A stretch of DNA of 64,000 nt from Roseobacter insulae (GCF_019375555.1 NZ_JAHXDN010000002.1:558001-622000), one strand, 5' to 3'. Numbered from the stretch's first letter, positions 38,245-47,422 are shown. Numbers and translations are program-made. The notes: generated by a model not told the origin, from the letters alone.

Positions 38245-38607
38245 ATGGGAACCGCAATGCAGAAGCTATTGGTGGAATTCGGAATGGGCACATCCCTGAG
38301 GCGGGGTGACTACACGCAGGCGGCGGTGCGCGGTGTGCGCGACGCGCTCTGGCACAACTCGATCAACCTGGCCGAGCTCTTCGGGTTCGAGAAAACGGAC
38401 ATGCAGATCATTGTCGACATCGGTGTGCAAAAGCCGCAGGCGGTGGATGTCGAAAAGGTGCGTGCCGTGTTCCCCTACGGACATGCCGATGTGCGCGTGC
38501 ATCACGGCGGGCTGGATGCGCCGCGTCCCGATGGCGAGGGGCACCCGACGATCATGGCCAACGTTGCGCTGACCGTTGGCTTCGAGATGGAGCGGGCGGA
38601 TGACTGA
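38245..38607 (+). CDS. Lin0512 family protein (first of a pair)
   Basis: 120 aa (116 if ATG at 38257 is used, which gives MQKLLVEFGMGTSLRRGDYT, closer to the family start). It has EFGMGTSLRRGDYTQAAVRGVRDALWHNSIN, VDIGVQKPQAVD and VRVHHGGL. The family's role is unknown. It overlaps the following paralogue by 8 bp and starts 6 bp after the ABC ATPase, so the three genes look like one operon. Confidence 0.75.
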   Translation: MGTAMQKLLVEFGMGTSLRRGDYTQAAVRGVRDALWHNSINLAELFGFEKTDMQIIVDIGVQKPQAVDVEKVRAVFPYGHADVRVHHGGLDAPRPDGEGHPTIMANVALTVGFEMERADD

Positions 38608-38959
38608 CCAACGCGTGATCATCGAGATGGGCATGGGCAATGATCTGCACGGGCAGGACTATACCAAGGCCGCCAAACGGGCGATCGAGGATGCGTTCCG
38701 TCATTCCTCCCTGCCGCTTTTTGGTGCGATCGGATTGGATCACGCAGAAATGCGGGTTCAGGTAACCGTGGGGGTTCAGGACCCTGATGCCGTCGATGCC
38801 AGCGATCTTGTTGCGACACTGCCACGGGGCCGCGCCAAGGTGCGCGTGGTCAAGGGCGGTTTGAACGTGACCACGGTAACGGGTGACCCCATCGTGATTG
38901 CACAAGCCAGTGTCGAAGCCTTCCTGCCGCCGCAAACCCAATGGAAACTGAAGAAGTAA
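38600..38959 (+). CDS. Lin0512 family protein (second of a pair)
   Basis: 119 aa, paralogous with the previous gene: IIEMGMGNDLHGQDYTKAAKRAIEDAFRHSSLPLFGAIGLDHAEM, VTVGVQDPDAVDASDL and VRVVKGGLNVTTVTG. Both have the E-x-G-M-G core and an S-containing helix. The two probably form a heteromer, which would fit their co-translation. ATG 38600 is used, since the start begins the conserved MTDQRVIIEMGMG. Ends 13 bp before the convergent WYL regulator. Confidence 0.8.
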   Translation: MTDQRVIIEMGMGNDLHGQDYTKAAKRAIEDAFRHSSLPLFGAIGLDHAEMRVQVTVGVQDPDAVDASDLVATLPRGRAKVRVVKGGLNVTTVTGDPIVIAQASVEAFLPPQTQWKLKK

Positions 38960-38972
38960 GCCCGCGGCTGCA

Positions 38973-39638
38973 TCACGGGACGTAATCGGCAATGGTTTTG
39001 CCGGGTTCGTCCACGAACATCTCCGGCAGGGCCTCCGCCGTCTGGATCAGATCCACGCGAAATACGCGAAAGGCATTGCGCATTTCGCACCATGCTGTGA
39101 TCGTCCAGATGCGCCCCCAATACTCCATATGGAGTGGGCGAATGGTGCGCGTCGTGACCTGGTTTTCCTTTGATGTGTAGGTCAGCCTGATCTTTTGCTT
39201 TGCACGAATGGCGGCACGCAACGTCGGCATATGCGCAAACCCGCGGGCGGCATCGGCGAAGGGATAGACTGCGAATTTCCACGCATCCGCGTCAGCGACT
39301 GTCTGCGTGGGCAGCACGGCATCGACTTTATCCGCAAGGCTCAGTGCGGCGGCCTTGAGATCAGGGTCCGCCGCCTCGCCGACTATCGCCATGCCAAGGT
39401 TCAGCGCTTCCAGTTCCTCGACGGTCAGGGTCAGCGGCGGCAGGGTGATCGCCTCGGTAATCATGTATCCGACGCCGCGTTCGCCTTCCACCGGTATGCC
39501 GGAGGCCATCAGCGTGTCCATGTCGCGATAGATCGTCCGCGTCGAAACCTCGAGCCGGTCCGCAATGTCCTGCGCGCGGTGCAGCTTACCATCGCGCAGG
39601 ATCTGGATGATGTCGAACAGGCGGTCAGAGCGGCGCAT
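38973..39638 (-). CDS. YafY/WYL-type transcriptional regulator
   Basis: 221 aa. N-terminal HTH of the DeoR/HTH_11 type: RRSDRLFDIIQILRDGKLHRAQDIADRLEVSTRTIYRDMDTLMASGIPVEGERGVGYMI (residues 2-60), and a WYL-domain region at about 135-200 with RTIRPLHMEYWGRIWTITAWCEMRNAFRVFRVD. WYL domains are thought to bind nucleic acid or other ligands. It lies downstream of the 124-aa gene (27 bp gap) on the same strand, and a perfect palindrome upstream of that gene is a likely autoregulatory operator. Confidence 0.9.
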   Translation of the reverse strand: MRRSDRLFDIIQILRDGKLHRAQDIADRLEVSTRTIYRDMDTLMASGIPVEGERGVGYMITEAITLPPLTLTVEELEALNLGMAIVGEAADPDLKAAALSLADKVDAVLPTQTVADADAWKFAVYPFADAARGFAHMPTLRAAIRAKQKIRLTYTSKENQVTTRTIRPLHMEYWGRIWTITAWCEMRNAFRVFRVDLIQTAEALPEMFVDEPGKTIADYVP

Positions 39639-39665
39639 GCTGCCGTTGTGCCAGCCTGACGTCGC

Positions 39666-40040
39666 TTAGTCCATCGTCAGCATAATCGGCGCATGGCGCA
39701 TCGTCGCGCTGCCTTCTTCGATGGCCTTGAGCATGGGCATTGCTTCAGGGCGCTGCATCAGCTCCTGAGCGGCCGTCTTGGCCGCTGACATGGAGGTCCA
39801 GGTGATATGATCGGTCCAAAGCCCGTCCGCGTCCACGCTCAAAGTACGCGAGATGACGGCACCGGACGCCCGCAGGAAGGGCGCGATGCCATTGGCAGCT
39901 TTCAGGAATTCCTCCGGAGCCACACCTGTCGCCAAGCGAAAGGTGACAACTTCGGCAACAGGCTCCGAAACCCCCAAGCCGCGGGAAGTATCGGGTGCTG
40001 ACCGGGCGATCAGAGTGTGATGTAAAGGGTGTGCGCGCAT
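39666..40040 (-). CDS. Dimeric alpha/beta-barrel-like small protein (ABM-like)
   Basis: 124 aa. VAEVVTFRLATGVAPEEFLKAANGIAPFLRASGAVISRTLSVDADGLWTDHITWTSMSAAKTAAQELM is the pattern of stand-alone ferredoxin-like dimeric barrel proteins (antibiotic biosynthesis monooxygenase or stress-responsive type). Start 40040 is used because AAAGGA lies 7-8 nt upstream, although that site falls within the alternative longer start at 40055. First gene of a two-gene operon with the WYL regulator. Ligand unknown. Confidence 0.75.
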   Translation of the reverse strand: MRAHPLHHTLIARSAPDTSRGLGVSEPVAEVVTFRLATGVAPEEFLKAANGIAPFLRASGAVISRTLSVDADGLWTDHITWTSMSAAKTAAQELMQRPEAMPMLKAIEEGSATMRHAPIMLTMD

Positions 40041-40086
40041 GATCTGTCCTTTCATTGTCTTGCGTCGGCATGGACATGACAGGGTA

Positions 40087-40110
40087 CAACTGACATAAAC
40101 CTGTCAGTTG
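40087..40110 (-). promoter_or_regulatory. Perfect palindrome, probable operator of the WYL regulator operon
   Basis: CAACTGACA-TAAACC-TGTCAGTTG is a perfect 9-bp inverted repeat with a 6-nt spacer. On the minus strand a promoter-like pair TTGATC and TTTATG (16-bp spacing) overlaps it, with the -10 box inside the spacer. It lies 47 bp upstream of the first gene, an arrangement expected for repression of an operon that carries its own regulator. Confidence 0.6.
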
Positions 40111-40260
40111 AGTTTGATCAACGCGACTATTTTGGTATTTGTGCCGCGTCGAGCAGGGGCAGACCGGCTTTGATGCTTTTAGCCAGCGCGGGAGGTCCTT
40201 ACAACGGAGGCCGACCAACGCCGCCATCGAAAGGGCGGCAAAAGTAATGGGAGAACTGAA

Positions 40261-40473
40261 ATGTTGAACAATATTGGCCTGCCGGGCCTCCTGCTGATCG
40301 CCGTTGTGGTGCTCGTGCTGTTTGGCCGTGGCAAGATTTCCAGCCTGATGGGCGAAGTGGGCAAGGGCATCACCTCGTTCAAGAAGGGCATCAGCGAAGG
40401 CCAGGACGAGATCACGAATGCGTCCGAGGAAGCCAAGGACGTGACGCCCGAGACCGAAAAAGACAAGGTCTAA
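40261..40473 (+). CDS. tatA: Sec-independent protein translocase TatA
   Basis: 70 aa. One N-terminal membrane helix ([17 protein letters not shown]) followed by the amphipathic helix [20 protein letters not shown], then an acidic tail. TatA multimers form the pore for folded proteins with twin-arginine signals. Preceded by GGAGAACTGAA at 40250-40260. First gene of tatABC; a promoter for it should lie in the 150 bp shared with the divergent WYL operon. Confidence 0.95.
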   Translation: MLNNIGLPGLLLIAVVVLVLFGRGKISSLMGEVGKGITSFKKGISEGQDEITNASEEAKDVTPETEKDKV

Positions 40474-40476
40474 AAC

Positions 40477-40938
40477 ATGTTTGATATTGGCTGGACGGAG
40501 ATGCTGGTTATCGGCATCGTCGCGCTGATTGTCGTGGGCCCGAAGGATTTGCCGGTGCTGTTCCGTACGTTGGGGCAGTTCGTCGGCAAAGCCAAGGGGA
40601 TGGCCCGCGAATTCAGCCGGGCGATGAATGATGCGGCAGACGAATCCGGCATGAAGGACGTGGCAAAGGGGCTGAAGACGGCGACCAACCCGATCAACTC
40701 CGCGATGGACGGCGTGAAATCGGCTGCGGCAGATCTGGGGAAATTCGACCCTGACAGCGAGACGGGTAAACTGGCTGCCGAACGGGCGGAGCAGACCAAG
40801 AAGATACAGGCAGCCACCGCGCGCGCCGCCGCAGACCGCAAGATGAAGGAAGCGGAAGAGGCACAAGCCCACGCCACGGCACTGGAAGCGTCGCGTGACG
40901 AGACCACCACCGGTTCTGCCACAAAGAGTGATACATGA
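40477..40938 (+). CDS. tatB: Sec-independent protein translocase TatB
   Basis: 153 aa. [46 protein letters not shown] is the TatB signature, with the conserved glutamate in the membrane helix. The C-terminal 100 residues are charged and alanine-rich, coiled coil-like, and not conserved. Starts 3 bp after tatA and overlaps tatC by ATGA. Confidence 0.95.
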   Translation: MFDIGWTEMLVIGIVALIVVGPKDLPVLFRTLGQFVGKAKGMAREFSRAMNDAADESGMKDVAKGLKTATNPINSAMDGVKSAAADLGKFDPDSETGKLAAERAEQTKKIQAATARAAADRKMKEAEEAQAHATALEASRDETTTGSATKSDT

Positions 40939-41783
40939 GCGCTTCTGACGACATAGACGAAAGTGCCGCCCCGCTGATCGAACATCTGGCGGAGTTGCGG
41001 ACCCGGCTGATCCGGTCGGTCATCGCCTTTCTGGTAGGCATGATCGTGTGTTTCACGGTCGCGACGCCGATTTTCAATTTTCTGACCGATCCTTTGTGCA
41101 CGGTGTTGTCTGATCGCGGGCAGGATTGCGATCTGATTTTCATCAGCCCGCAGGAAGGTTTCTTCGTGGCGATCAAGGTCTCGCTGCTGGGCGGGCTCAT
41201 CCTGTCGTTCCCGGTGATCGCGCATCAGATGTGGCGCTTTGTGGCCCCGGGGCTTTACAAGAACGAAAAGGGGGCATTTCTGCCCTTCCTTGTCGCCTCT
41301 CCGGTGATGTTTCTCCTGGGCGCGTCTTTCGCATTCTACATCGTGACCCCGCTGGCGTATGATTTCTTCCTTGGGTTCCAACAGTTTGGCGAGGGAGGCG
41401 AAGCGGTCGTCGGCGACCCCGCCGTCGCACCGGGGCTCAGCGTGGTGTTTCAGGGGTCGGCTCAGGAGTATCTGAACCTCACCATCAAGTTCATCGTTGC
41501 CTTCGGCATGTGTTTTCAACTGCCGGTGCTTCTCACCCTTATGGGTAAGGCCGGTCTTGTCAGTGCTGAAGGGCTTGGGAACGTGCGAAAATATGCGGTT
41601 GTTGCCATCCTCGTTCTTGCCGCGCTGGTGACGCCGCCGGATGTCATCACCCAGGTCATTCTCTTTGTCGTTGTCTACGGTCTTTACGAAGTTTCGATTT
41701 TCCTCGTCAGGCGCGTGGAGGGCAAGCGTGAGGCGCGCCTGCGCGCAGAGGGGTATTATGATGACGAGGACGACCTGACGTGA
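40935..41783 (+). CDS. tatC: Sec-independent protein translocase TatC
   Basis: 282 aa, six membrane helices. The N-terminal [14 protein letters not shown] is the twin-arginine contact region, with [44 protein letters not shown] next. A long C-terminal charged tail ([20 protein letters not shown]) follows. TatC is the receptor for Tat signal peptides. Coupled to tatB and to a DUF815 ATPase by ATGA overlaps. Confidence 0.97.
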   Translation: MSASDDIDESAAPLIEHLAELRTRLIRSVIAFLVGMIVCFTVATPIFNFLTDPLCTVLSDRGQDCDLIFISPQEGFFVAIKVSLLGGLILSFPVIAHQMWRFVAPGLYKNEKGAFLPFLVASPVMFLLGASFAFYIVTPLAYDFFLGFQQFGEGGEAVVGDPAVAPGLSVVFQGSAQEYLNLTIKFIVAFGMCFQLPVLLTLMGKAGLVSAEGLGNVRKYAVVAILVLAALVTPPDVITQVILFVVVYGLYEVSIFLVRRVEGKREARLRAEGYYDDEDDLT

Positions 41784-42625
41784 CCCCCGACCCGATGGAG
41801 CGTATTGCCGCGGCGCTGGAACGCATGGCGCCGCCGCCTCAGGCGAGGCCGGATTTTTCTGCCGCCCCGGTATTTGTGTGGCATCTTGACCCCGACAGGC
41901 TGCAACCGGTCACGAAAGTCGCGCGGATTGCGTTGTCGCTGCTGGTCGGGCTGGACCGGTCACGCGACACGCTGTTGGCAAATACCGATCAGTTTGCCCG
42001 GGGCATGCCTGCCAACAATGCACTCCTCTGGGGGGCACGTGGCATGGGAAAATCAAGTCTTGTCAAATCAATACACGGCGAGGTTCAGGCAAAACATGAA
42101 GCTCTGCGCCTGGTAGAGCTGCACCGCGAGGATTTTCCCTCTGTCGGGCGGTTGCTGAACATGTTGCGCGATGAACCCTATCGCTTCATCCTGTTTTGCG
42201 ATGACCTGTCCTTTGGTCATGACGACGCCCATTACAAAAGCCTCAAGGCAGTGCTCGACGGCGGTATCGAAGGGCGTCCGGACAACGTAGTGCTTTACGC
42301 GACCTCCAACCGGCGTCACCTGATGCCCCGCGACATGATCGAAAACGAACGCGGGAGCGCGATCAATCCGTCCGAAGCGGTGGAAGAAAAGGTTTCTCTC
42401 TCTGATCGGTTCGGGCTGTGGCTGGGTTTTCATCCCTGCGATCAGGATCAATATCTCGAGATGATCCGACGCTATTGCGATGCGTACGGCGTTCGGATTT
42501 CTGACGAAGATCTGCGCGCGGAGGCCATCGAATGGCAGGCAACGCGTGGCTCCCGATCGGGCCGTGTCGCCTGGCAGTATTTCACCGATTTGGCGGGACG
42601 CCGGGGCGTGACGCTTGCCGATTGA
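41780..42625 (+). CDS. DUF815 family P-loop ATPase
   Basis: 281 aa AAA-like ATPase. Walker [14 protein letters not shown] (about residues 84-96), Walker [16 protein letters not shown], and sensor-like [15 protein letters not shown]-terminal helical lid with [19 protein letters not shown]815 proteins are widespread in alphaproteobacteria and of unknown role. It is translationally coupled to tatC (ATGA), a linkage I recall from other Rhodobacterales, so a role linked to Tat export or quality control is possible but unproven. Confidence 0.85.
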   Translation: MTPDPMERIAAALERMAPPPQARPDFSAAPVFVWHLDPDRLQPVTKVARIALSLLVGLDRSRDTLLANTDQFARGMPANNALLWGARGMGKSSLVKSIHGEVQAKHEALRLVELHREDFPSVGRLLNMLRDEPYRFILFCDDLSFGHDDAHYKSLKAVLDGGIEGRPDNVVLYATSNRRHLMPRDMIENERGSAINPSEAVEEKVSLSDRFGLWLGFHPCDQDQYLEMIRRYCDAYGVRISDEDLRAEAIEWQATRGSRSGRVAWQYFTDLAGRRGVTLAD

Positions 42626-42787
42626 CCGGCTGCATCAGGCGTATCACCTCTGCGCCGCGGGGTCTGCGCGGATAATACGACCGGCCGCTTTGCAAGGAAA
42701 TCATCAGTGTCGTACAGGGGCCTCTGCGCCGTCCCCCAAGGGTAAAGGACGCAAACACCGGCTGCGGGGATCTGAGGTCGCGCGCTG

Positions 42788-43816
42788 TCATGGTGTCAGA
42801 CACGCGGCTTCAAAATGGCGCAGACAGGGTGCGGCTTTAGGCCCATAGGATTTCAGGTCGGGAAACAGGGTTTCGATTTCCTGACGTGCTGCTGGGTTGA
42901 CGGTCTGCAGGGTCATGTCGCCGGGGTAGAGGCTTTCTGACCACAGGCCGGACGCCTGCACCAAATGATGCGCGTCAAACAGAATATGGCAGTATGTAAC
43001 CATACCGCCCGGCCGCCTGTAGATGCCGTCATGCGTCAAGAGGTCGACTGCCCGCACCAGAACATCTGGCATCCCGTACAGCAATTCTGCGCGCCAGTCT
43101 TCCACCAGCAACGCGTGCTGGGGCGAAACAATCACATCACTGTCATTGCCCATAACGCCGGCCGAGATCACGATCGGAGCAAGATCACCCAGCGCGGGAA
43201 CCTGCGTACTGCCGGTCCAGCGCAGCGGCTGAAGGCCGGCATCGCGGGTCAGGATCATGTCGCCCGCCGCGAGGGATTCCACGGGCCGCGGTCCGGTGGA
43301 GGTTTCGATCAGTGTACCAGCTGCGAAACACACGACCGTGCCGCCGAGGCCCGCATGGGATGTGCCATCGTCATTTTCAACGACCGGCCCGCTCGTCAGA
43401 TCCACCCCCTCCGGGGGCATGCCATCTGGGAAGACCAGAAAATACCCATCTTCCAACGCATCGTTCGTGTCGTCGTCATTGTTCAGGTCGACGTCAATGA
43501 CACCGACGCGCCACGTGGTGGTGCCGTCCGTAACTTCGAATGTGTAGTCCCACATGACCTGCCGGTCTGTGCCATCGATATCGACCGTTTGCGCGCGCCG
43601 GGCGCCAATCTGAATATCACTGCTGATCGTCTCATTCGTCGGGTCGCCGTTGAACGTTCTGTTCCCGTTGCTGGCTTCTTCGATGACGAAATATGTGTCG
43701 GTGCCTTCCCAGCGCCAGGTTCCGGAGGGGGCAAAGCGGTAATCCACCAAAGCGCCGCCGTCAGTGGTGGTCTGCGTGCCGAAGATGGCAAAGGTGTACC
43801 CGTAAGACCTGGGCAT
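42788..43816 (-). CDS. Hint-domain protein 2
   Basis: 342 aa. N-terminal 175 residues are beta-rich and acidic (DVDLNNDDDTNDALEDGYFLVFPDG); the Hint module begins VVCFAAGTLIETSTGPRPVESLAAGDMILTRDAGLQPLRWTG with the catalytic Cys, and SPQHALLV downstream. Overall similar to the protein at 32608 within the Hint module but with a different N-terminus. Start 43816 (MPRSYGYTF) is used; open frame continues to 43915 without a ribosome site. It could belong to a secreted calcium-binding protein type, as DVDLNNDDD hints. Confidence 0.85.
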   Translation of the reverse strand: MPRSYGYTFAIFGTQTTTDGGALVDYRFAPSGTWRWEGTDTYFVIEEASNGNRTFNGDPTNETISSDIQIGARRAQTVDIDGTDRQVMWDYTFEVTDGTTTWRVGVIDVDLNNDDDTNDALEDGYFLVFPDGMPPEGVDLTSGPVVENDDGTSHAGLGGTVVCFAAGTLIETSTGPRPVESLAAGDMILTRDAGLQPLRWTGSTQVPALGDLAPIVISAGVMGNDSDVIVSPQHALLVEDWRAELLYGMPDVLVRAVDLLTHDGIYRRPGGMVTYCHILFDAHHLVQASGLWSESLYPGDMTLQTVNPAARQEIETLFPDLKSYGPKAAPCLRHFEAACLTP

Positions 43817-43821
43817 AAGGT

Positions 43822-43849
43822 AATCCAATGGTTTCGTTACAATTGGATT
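43822..43849. repeat. Inverted repeat upstream of Hint-domain gene 2
   Basis: AATCCAAT-N12-ATTGGATT, a perfect 8-bp inverted repeat ending 6 bp before the predicted start codon on the minus strand. It is AT-rich in a GC-rich neighbourhood. It may be an operator or a leader hairpin. Confidence 0.45.
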
Positions 43850-43971
43850 GTTTCTGCAAGGGAAACGCGGCAGCAACGTGACCCAAGGCCCGAGATTGCG
43901 GCAGGCCAAGGGCATTTTAAGGGTGATTTCAGTGCTTTACCAACTTACGGTAGCAGGTTTAACGACAGCAG

Positions 43972-45168
43972 CTATTGCAGGTACGGAAGCGGGTCGACGC
44001 TGTCGAAGCCTTTGCGGACTTCGAAATGCACGTATGCATCGTTGCCCGTGCGCAGTTTCGCCATTTGCTGACCCCGTTTGACCTTGGTGCCCTTTTTCAC
44101 CGATACATCCGTGACGTTGGCATAGACGGTCAGCAGTTCCGGGTCATGCCGCACAACGATGATCGGCACACCATCGGCGCTTTTGGTGATGGCCGCTACG
44201 GTGCCTTCATCTGCGGCTTTGACCGGCGCTCCGGCATCGGATTTGATGTTGATGCCCTCGTTCTTGCCCTTTGCGTATTCACGAATGATCGATCCGCTGA
44301 CCGGGAATACCATGCGCGCAGACGATGACGTCTGGGTCTGGCTGCCGACATCGGCGACGGGCGTCTCATCCACGACAACCGTTTTTTCAGGGTCGGGCAG
44401 GGGTTTGGTCGCGCTCGGCGGCGTTGGTGTCGGGGATCCCGCGCCGGGTTTGGTAACGGCGGCGGTTTGCGCCACCGGGGCGGCTTGTTTTGCGACCGGG
44501 ATCAGCAAGTACTGACCTTCGCGGATGGCGAAATCCGCGCCCAAACCGTTCCATTCGGCCAGGGATTTCACGGGGACCTGGTACAGCCGCGCAATGGTGT
44601 AGGCGGTTTCGCCCCGTTCAACCTTGTGTCGGATCGGCTCCTCGCCCGTCTGAGGGGTCGGGGCCGCTGCTGTTGCCGGGGGCAGGGCTGCTGTCTGGAC
44701 ACCTGTGGACTCAGGTGCGCGATTGATCGCATCCCCTGCAAGTGTTCCGATATCCACGCCGCCCGGCTGGATCGGTCCGGTGCCGATTGCACCTGTGGCA
44801 GGCGAGGGCTCCGCAACCCGTTTCGGCAGTGCGATGATTTCCCCTTTGCGGAGCGGCACATTGGGCTCGATCCCGTTGAAGCTGGCAAGCTCCGGCGTGC
44901 TCACACCCAGACGGGTCGCGATGGAGGAGATGGTGTCGCCCCTTTCGGCCACGGCAACCTGATAATTGGGATAGGAAATCACGCCGCGATCATCCGGGCT
45001 GGGACGCGCGCCCGTCACGACCTGTGTTGCAGCATCCGCCGTGCTGAAGCCACCAACACCGCCGCGCAGATCAAAGTCCAGCGGCTGATCACATGCGGCC
45101 AACACTACCAGCGCACTGGCCGACAGCATTGAAAGGCGCACCCGGTTGCGCGAAATCATATGGGTCAT
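43972..45168 (-). CDS. nlpD: NlpD-like LysM/M23 lipoprotein with degenerate metallopeptidase site
   Basis: 398 aa. Signal peptide with lipobox LVVLAAC (residues 20-26), two LysM domains (about 70-115, YQVAVAERGDTISSIATRLGVS; and 182-226, HKVERGETAYTIARLYQVP), Pro/Ala/Thr linkers, and a C-terminal M23 domain. The M23 zinc ligands are altered: the HxGxD block reads NEGIN and HxH reads YVHFE, so peptidase activity is unlikely. NlpD proteins of this type activate amidases. It completes the surE-pcm-nlpD order. ATG 45168 follows GAGGACAAGCAG. Confidence 0.9.
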   Translation of the reverse strand: MTHMISRNRVRLSMLSASALVVLAACDQPLDFDLRGGVGGFSTADAATQVVTGARPSPDDRGVISYPNYQVAVAERGDTISSIATRLGVSTPELASFNGIEPNVPLRKGEIIALPKRVAEPSPATGAIGTGPIQPGGVDIGTLAGDAINRAPESTGVQTAALPPATAAAPTPQTGEEPIRHKVERGETAYTIARLYQVPVKSLAEWNGLGADFAIREGQYLLIPVAKQAAPVAQTAAVTKPGAGSPTPTPPSATKPLPDPEKTVVVDETPVADVGSQTQTSSSARMVFPVSGSIIREYAKGKNEGINIKSDAGAPVKAADEGTVAAITKSADGVPIIVVRHDPELLTVYANVTDVSVKKGTKVKRGQQMAKLRTGNDAYVHFEVRKGFDSVDPLPYLQ

Positions 45169-45236
45169 CTGCTTGTCCTCAATCTGACCATGGTCGCATC
45201 GGTTTGTCCGACGCTTTATGAGACCTTTATAGCAGC

Positions 45237-45881
45237 TTATGTGTCCTTTCCCAAGCCTTCCAGCAAAGGCACAAAGCGAACCTGGCGCAATTCTTCATAC
45301 TCGACGCCATCGGGCGTCTTGTGAACCACGATCAGGTGTTGAACCGCATCCGACTGGCCCACCGGCACCACCATCACGCCGCCCACCTTGAGCTGATCCA
45401 TCAGGGTGCCCGGCGGGTCTTCGGCTGCCGCGGTGACAAGGATGCGGTCGAAGGGGGCCTGATCTGGCAGGCCAAAACTGCCGTCGCCGGTGATGGCCGT
45501 GATATTGGTAAGGTCCATCTCGTCGAACAGTTCACGGGCCTCGCGCACCAGCCGGCTGTGCCGGTCGATGGTGTAGACCCTGCGCGCAAGTTTACTGAGG
45601 ATGGCCGCCTGGTAGCCCGAGCCGGTGCCCACTTCGAGCACCTTGTCGCGCGGGCTGATGTGCAAAGCCTGTGTCATCATCCCGACCACCGATGGCTGGC
45701 TGATGGTCTGACCGCAGGCAATGGGCAGGGGCATGTCTTCATAGGCGCGTTCGGCAAAAATACCCCGTATGAATGGGCCGCGATCTATCGCCTCCATCGC
45801 CGATAAGACGCGTTTGTCGGTTACGCCCTTGGACCGCAAGGCATAAAGAAACTGCATCTTGCGGGTGGCGTCGTCTGTCAT
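45237..45881 (-). CDS. pcm: Protein-L-isoaspartate O-methyltransferase
   Basis: 214 aa SAM-dependent enzyme that repairs isoaspartyl residues. SAM-binding motif [19 protein letters not shown] (about residues 80-98), [23 protein letters not shown] and the upstream [16 protein letters not shown] with the conserved Ser/Gln cluster are present. It overlaps surE by ATGA, matching the common surE-pcm pairing, and lies 68 bp upstream of nlpD. Confidence 0.95.
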   Translation of the reverse strand: MTDDATRKMQFLYALRSKGVTDKRVLSAMEAIDRGPFIRGIFAERAYEDMPLPIACGQTISQPSVVGMMTQALHISPRDKVLEVGTGSGYQAAILSKLARRVYTIDRHSRLVREARELFDEMDLTNITAITGDGSFGLPDQAPFDRILVTAAAEDPPGTLMDQLKVGGVMVVPVGQSDAVQHLIVVHKTPDGVEYEELRQVRFVPLLEGLGKDT

Positions 45882-46663
45882 GTGGCAATGCCCGCCAGAT
45901 CGTCCATCATCTCATGCGCCGTGAGATCAGCGCGCATCGGGGTGACGGAAACATATCCGTCCAGATTGTCGGCAGCATCGGTCCCGGCGGCTGTGGCGAT
46001 CTGCTGATTGCCGCCCTTGATCCATAGAAACCTGCGCCCGGAAGGCGACAGATGCGGCTCCGTGCTGAAGCCCGTGCCGGGACGCATGCCCTGCCGGGAC
46101 AGTCTGATGCCCTTTACGCCCGCGCCGGTCACGGGGGGAAAGTTGACGTTGTAAAACAGCCGGTAGCCGCCATTTTCCTCCGGCGTATGAGCGAGTATGC
46201 GCCGAACGACGTCAACACCATGCTGGGCCGAGGCCTCGAAGGGGTTTTCGGTCTTGGCATTTTGCGGGCCGAAGTATTGCGATAGAGCGATGGCGGGCAG
46301 GCCCTGCAACGCCGCTTCCATTGCGCCGCCGATCGTGCCCGAATAAAGCGTGTTTTCCGCGGAGTTATTACCGCGGTTCACGCCGGACAAAACAAGATCT
46401 GGCGGCGCGTCGCGCATCACCTCGTGCAGCCCGGCCAGCACGCAGTCCGCAGGGGACCCTTCGGCCGCGAACCGCTTGTCGTCAAACGCGTTGATCATCA
46501 TCGGATGGGTGTAGCTGATACAATGGCCGACGCCGGATTGTTCAAATGCCGGGGCAACTGTCCAGACCTCACCATCCTCGCCGGCCAGTTCGGTGGCAAT
46601 GGCATGCAGTACCTTCAACCCCGGTGCGTTGATACCGTCGTCGTTTGTGATGAGAATGCGCAT
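45878..46663 (-). CDS. surE: 5'/3'-nucleotidase SurE
   Basis: 261 aa. [20 protein letters not shown] holds the metal-binding Asp-Asp pair; [11 protein letters not shown] and [25 protein letters not shown] complete the signature. SurE is a broad nucleotidase/exopolyphosphatase linked to stationary phase. The frame is open to 46711, but homology begins at 46663. Cotranscribed with pcm. Confidence 0.95.
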   Translation of the reverse strand: MRILITNDDGINAPGLKVLHAIATELAGEDGEVWTVAPAFEQSGVGHCISYTHPMMINAFDDKRFAAEGSPADCVLAGLHEVMRDAPPDLVLSGVNRGNNSAENTLYSGTIGGAMEAALQGLPAIALSQYFGPQNAKTENPFEASAQHGVDVVRRILAHTPEENGGYRLFYNVNFPPVTGAGVKGIRLSRQGMRPGTGFSTEPHLSPSGRRFLWIKGGNQQIATAAGTDAADNLDGYVSVTPMRADLTAHEMMDDLAGIAT

Positions 46664-46754
46664 GGAGTGGACCCTTTTTGCCTTGATAGGCGAGGGTCGC
46701 GCAGGCGGCAAGGGCGCGGGTCGGTCGCGATGAATTTTTCAGACCGAAGACAGC

Positions 46755-47390
46755 TCAGAACTGCTCCAGAAGCCTTGAGGCCGCGTCGGTGGGCTGCACC
46801 AGTGCCGCGCGGTCTTCACCGGGAAAGAAACGCGCCCGCGTGGCGGTTGGCATGGGCGGCGGGGTCAGGATGCTGACCCCGGGGCCGGTCTTGCGGGTTT
46901 CGGCCTGCCAGCTTTGTGCAAGCGCGATTTGAGCGGATTTTGTCGCGCCATAACTGCCAAAGAACTTCTCTCCCGCATTGGGGTCATCGAAGAAAACCGC
47001 GTGACCGCGCGCGCCCAGCAGCGGGGCTATATAGGATATCAGGGTGGCCGTGGCGGTGACGTTGCAGGCCACGGATTTTGCGAAGTCCTTGGCATCTATG
47101 TGGTCCGCCGGCGCCAGGGGGGCGGCGTGAACAGCCGTGTGCAACCACAGATCGAGTTTCTTCCAGCGCTCGAAAATGCCCCGGCAGAGCGTCGCCATCG
47201 CATCGGCATTGGTGACATCCATCGGCGCAAGGGTCGCGCTGCCGCCTCTCGCCTGGATCCGGTCGTCCAGTTCTTCGAGCGCGCCGGTGGTCTTGGCCAC
47301 GGCGATAATGTGATGCGTCGGGGCCAGAGCCTCCGCCAGAGCAGCGCCCAGCCCGCGGGAGGCGCCTGTGATAAGAGCTGTTTTTGTCAT
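46755..47390 (-). CDS. SDR family oxidoreductase with intact active site
   Basis: 211 aa. NAD(P)-binding TGASRGLGAALAEAL near the N-terminus and an active-site stretch YGATKSAQIALAQSW containing YxxxK. The C-terminal half is short, so it is a minimal SDR. From memory, SDR genes of this kind follow purF in other Rhodobacterales; here a DUF1801 gene comes in between. Starts at 47390 (MTKTALITG); the open frame to 47426 lacks a ribosome site. Substrate unknown. Confidence 0.85.
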   Translation of the reverse strand: MTKTALITGASRGLGAALAEALAPTHHIIAVAKTTGALEELDDRIQARGGSATLAPMDVTNADAMATLCRGIFERWKKLDLWLHTAVHAAPLAPADHIDAKDFAKSVACNVTATATLISYIAPLLGARGHAVFFDDPNAGEKFFGSYGATKSAQIALAQSWQAETRKTGPGVSILTPPPMPTATRARFFPGEDRAALVQPTDAASRLLEQF

Positions 47391-47422
47391 ACGCGCGGTG
47401 ATGAGCGGGATTGCCGAGCGCG

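Noticed and set aside
39745..40872. 375-codon open frame on the minus strand across tatA-tatB and the WYL operon promoter
   Set aside because: It overlaps two certain tat genes and the operator region; the 124-aa gene in another frame is the better choice.
42648..42731. Direct repeat CTCTGCGCCG (42648-42657 and 42722-42731) in the gap between the DUF815 and Hint genes
   Set aside because: Two short GC-rich copies in a convergent gap without other structure are likely chance.
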